From contig NZ_JAGRPV010000001.1 of assembly GCF_030014955.1 (NCBI RefSeq), positions 4,650,001 through 4,714,000 of the forward strand: a DNA stretch of 64,000 nt, in the 5' to 3' direction. Numbering within the stretch: position 1 is the first letter of the stretch; the number at the start of each line of letters is the position of its first letter. Under the pieces are notes generated by a model. That model did no database searches. It was given only the letters and a program-made list of their open reading frames with translations, and was not told the DNA's origin. Source of the stretch: Cohnella hashimotonis (lineage in GTDB: Bacteria > Bacillota > Bacilli > Paenibacillales > Paenibacillaceae). Below, piece after piece: positions 63,922 through 64,000 of the stretch. The translations under genes and the position numbers were made by a program.

Positions 63922-64000
63922 ATCGGGACGGATTGAATGAATCGATTCTTTACGTTTAGGAGTGCCCCTTACTATACTTATGCACGTATGCTCCGAATCC

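Overview
The window looks like chromosomal DNA of a GC-rich Paenibacillaceae member (Paenibacillus or Cohnella type, Bacillota). The signs are several YesM/YesN-type two-component and AraC-type regulators, three LplA/LplB/YtcP-like carbohydrate importers with no ATPase gene of their own, very large secreted multi-module proteins, Gram-positive ribosome sites and cre-like (CcpA) boxes. No tRNA, rRNA, CRISPR array, phage or insertion sequence was seen. Most of the window is a run of carbohydrate-use loci.

Layout. 1-4.9 kb: a response regulator (cut by the window edge), its histidine kinase, and a divergent SGNH hydrolase. 5.0-7.1 kb: a RarD-like permease and a WG-repeat protein. 7.3-20.6 kb: locus A, with a binding protein, two permeases, a cytoplasmic TIM-barrel hydrolase-like protein, an 888-residue protein of uncertain function, a 1491-residue secreted protein with many F5/8C modules, and a divergent AraC regulator. 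21-24.2 kb: a GH78 alpha-L-rhamnosidase and a divergent AraC regulator. 24.3-37.1 kb: locus B, with a secreted TIM-barrel protein, binding protein, two permeases, response regulator, histidine kinase and an 877-residue probable hydrolase. 37.3-38.1 kb: a truncated and frameshifted second SGNH hydrolase. 38.2-46.9 kb: galactonate dehydratase with a GntR regulator, aldo/keto reductase, YqcI/YcgG protein, GH29 fucosidase, AraC regulator, MFS transporter and LysR regulator. 47-51.3 kb: a ketone-body/3-hydroxybutyrate operon. 51.4-63.8 kb: an SDR, then locus C with a CBM-only secreted protein, a heparinase-II/III-like secreted lyase, two permeases, a binding protein and a membrane-bound AraC regulator.

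How the genes work together. In loci A-C extracellular enzymes with carbohydrate-binding modules would cut a polymer, a lipoprotein would capture the oligosaccharides, two permeases would import them (using an ATPase encoded elsewhere), and cytoplasmic hydrolases would finish the job. Each locus has a dedicated sensor next to it. In locus B two almost identical 37-38-base elements, each with a cre-like box downstream, lie in front of the transporter operon and in front of the 877-residue gene. This suggests one YesN regulon under carbon control. The sites with the most unexplained content are locus A, the inserted repeated modules of the 850-residue protein, the CBM-only gene fragment beside the lyase, and three structured intergenic repeats.
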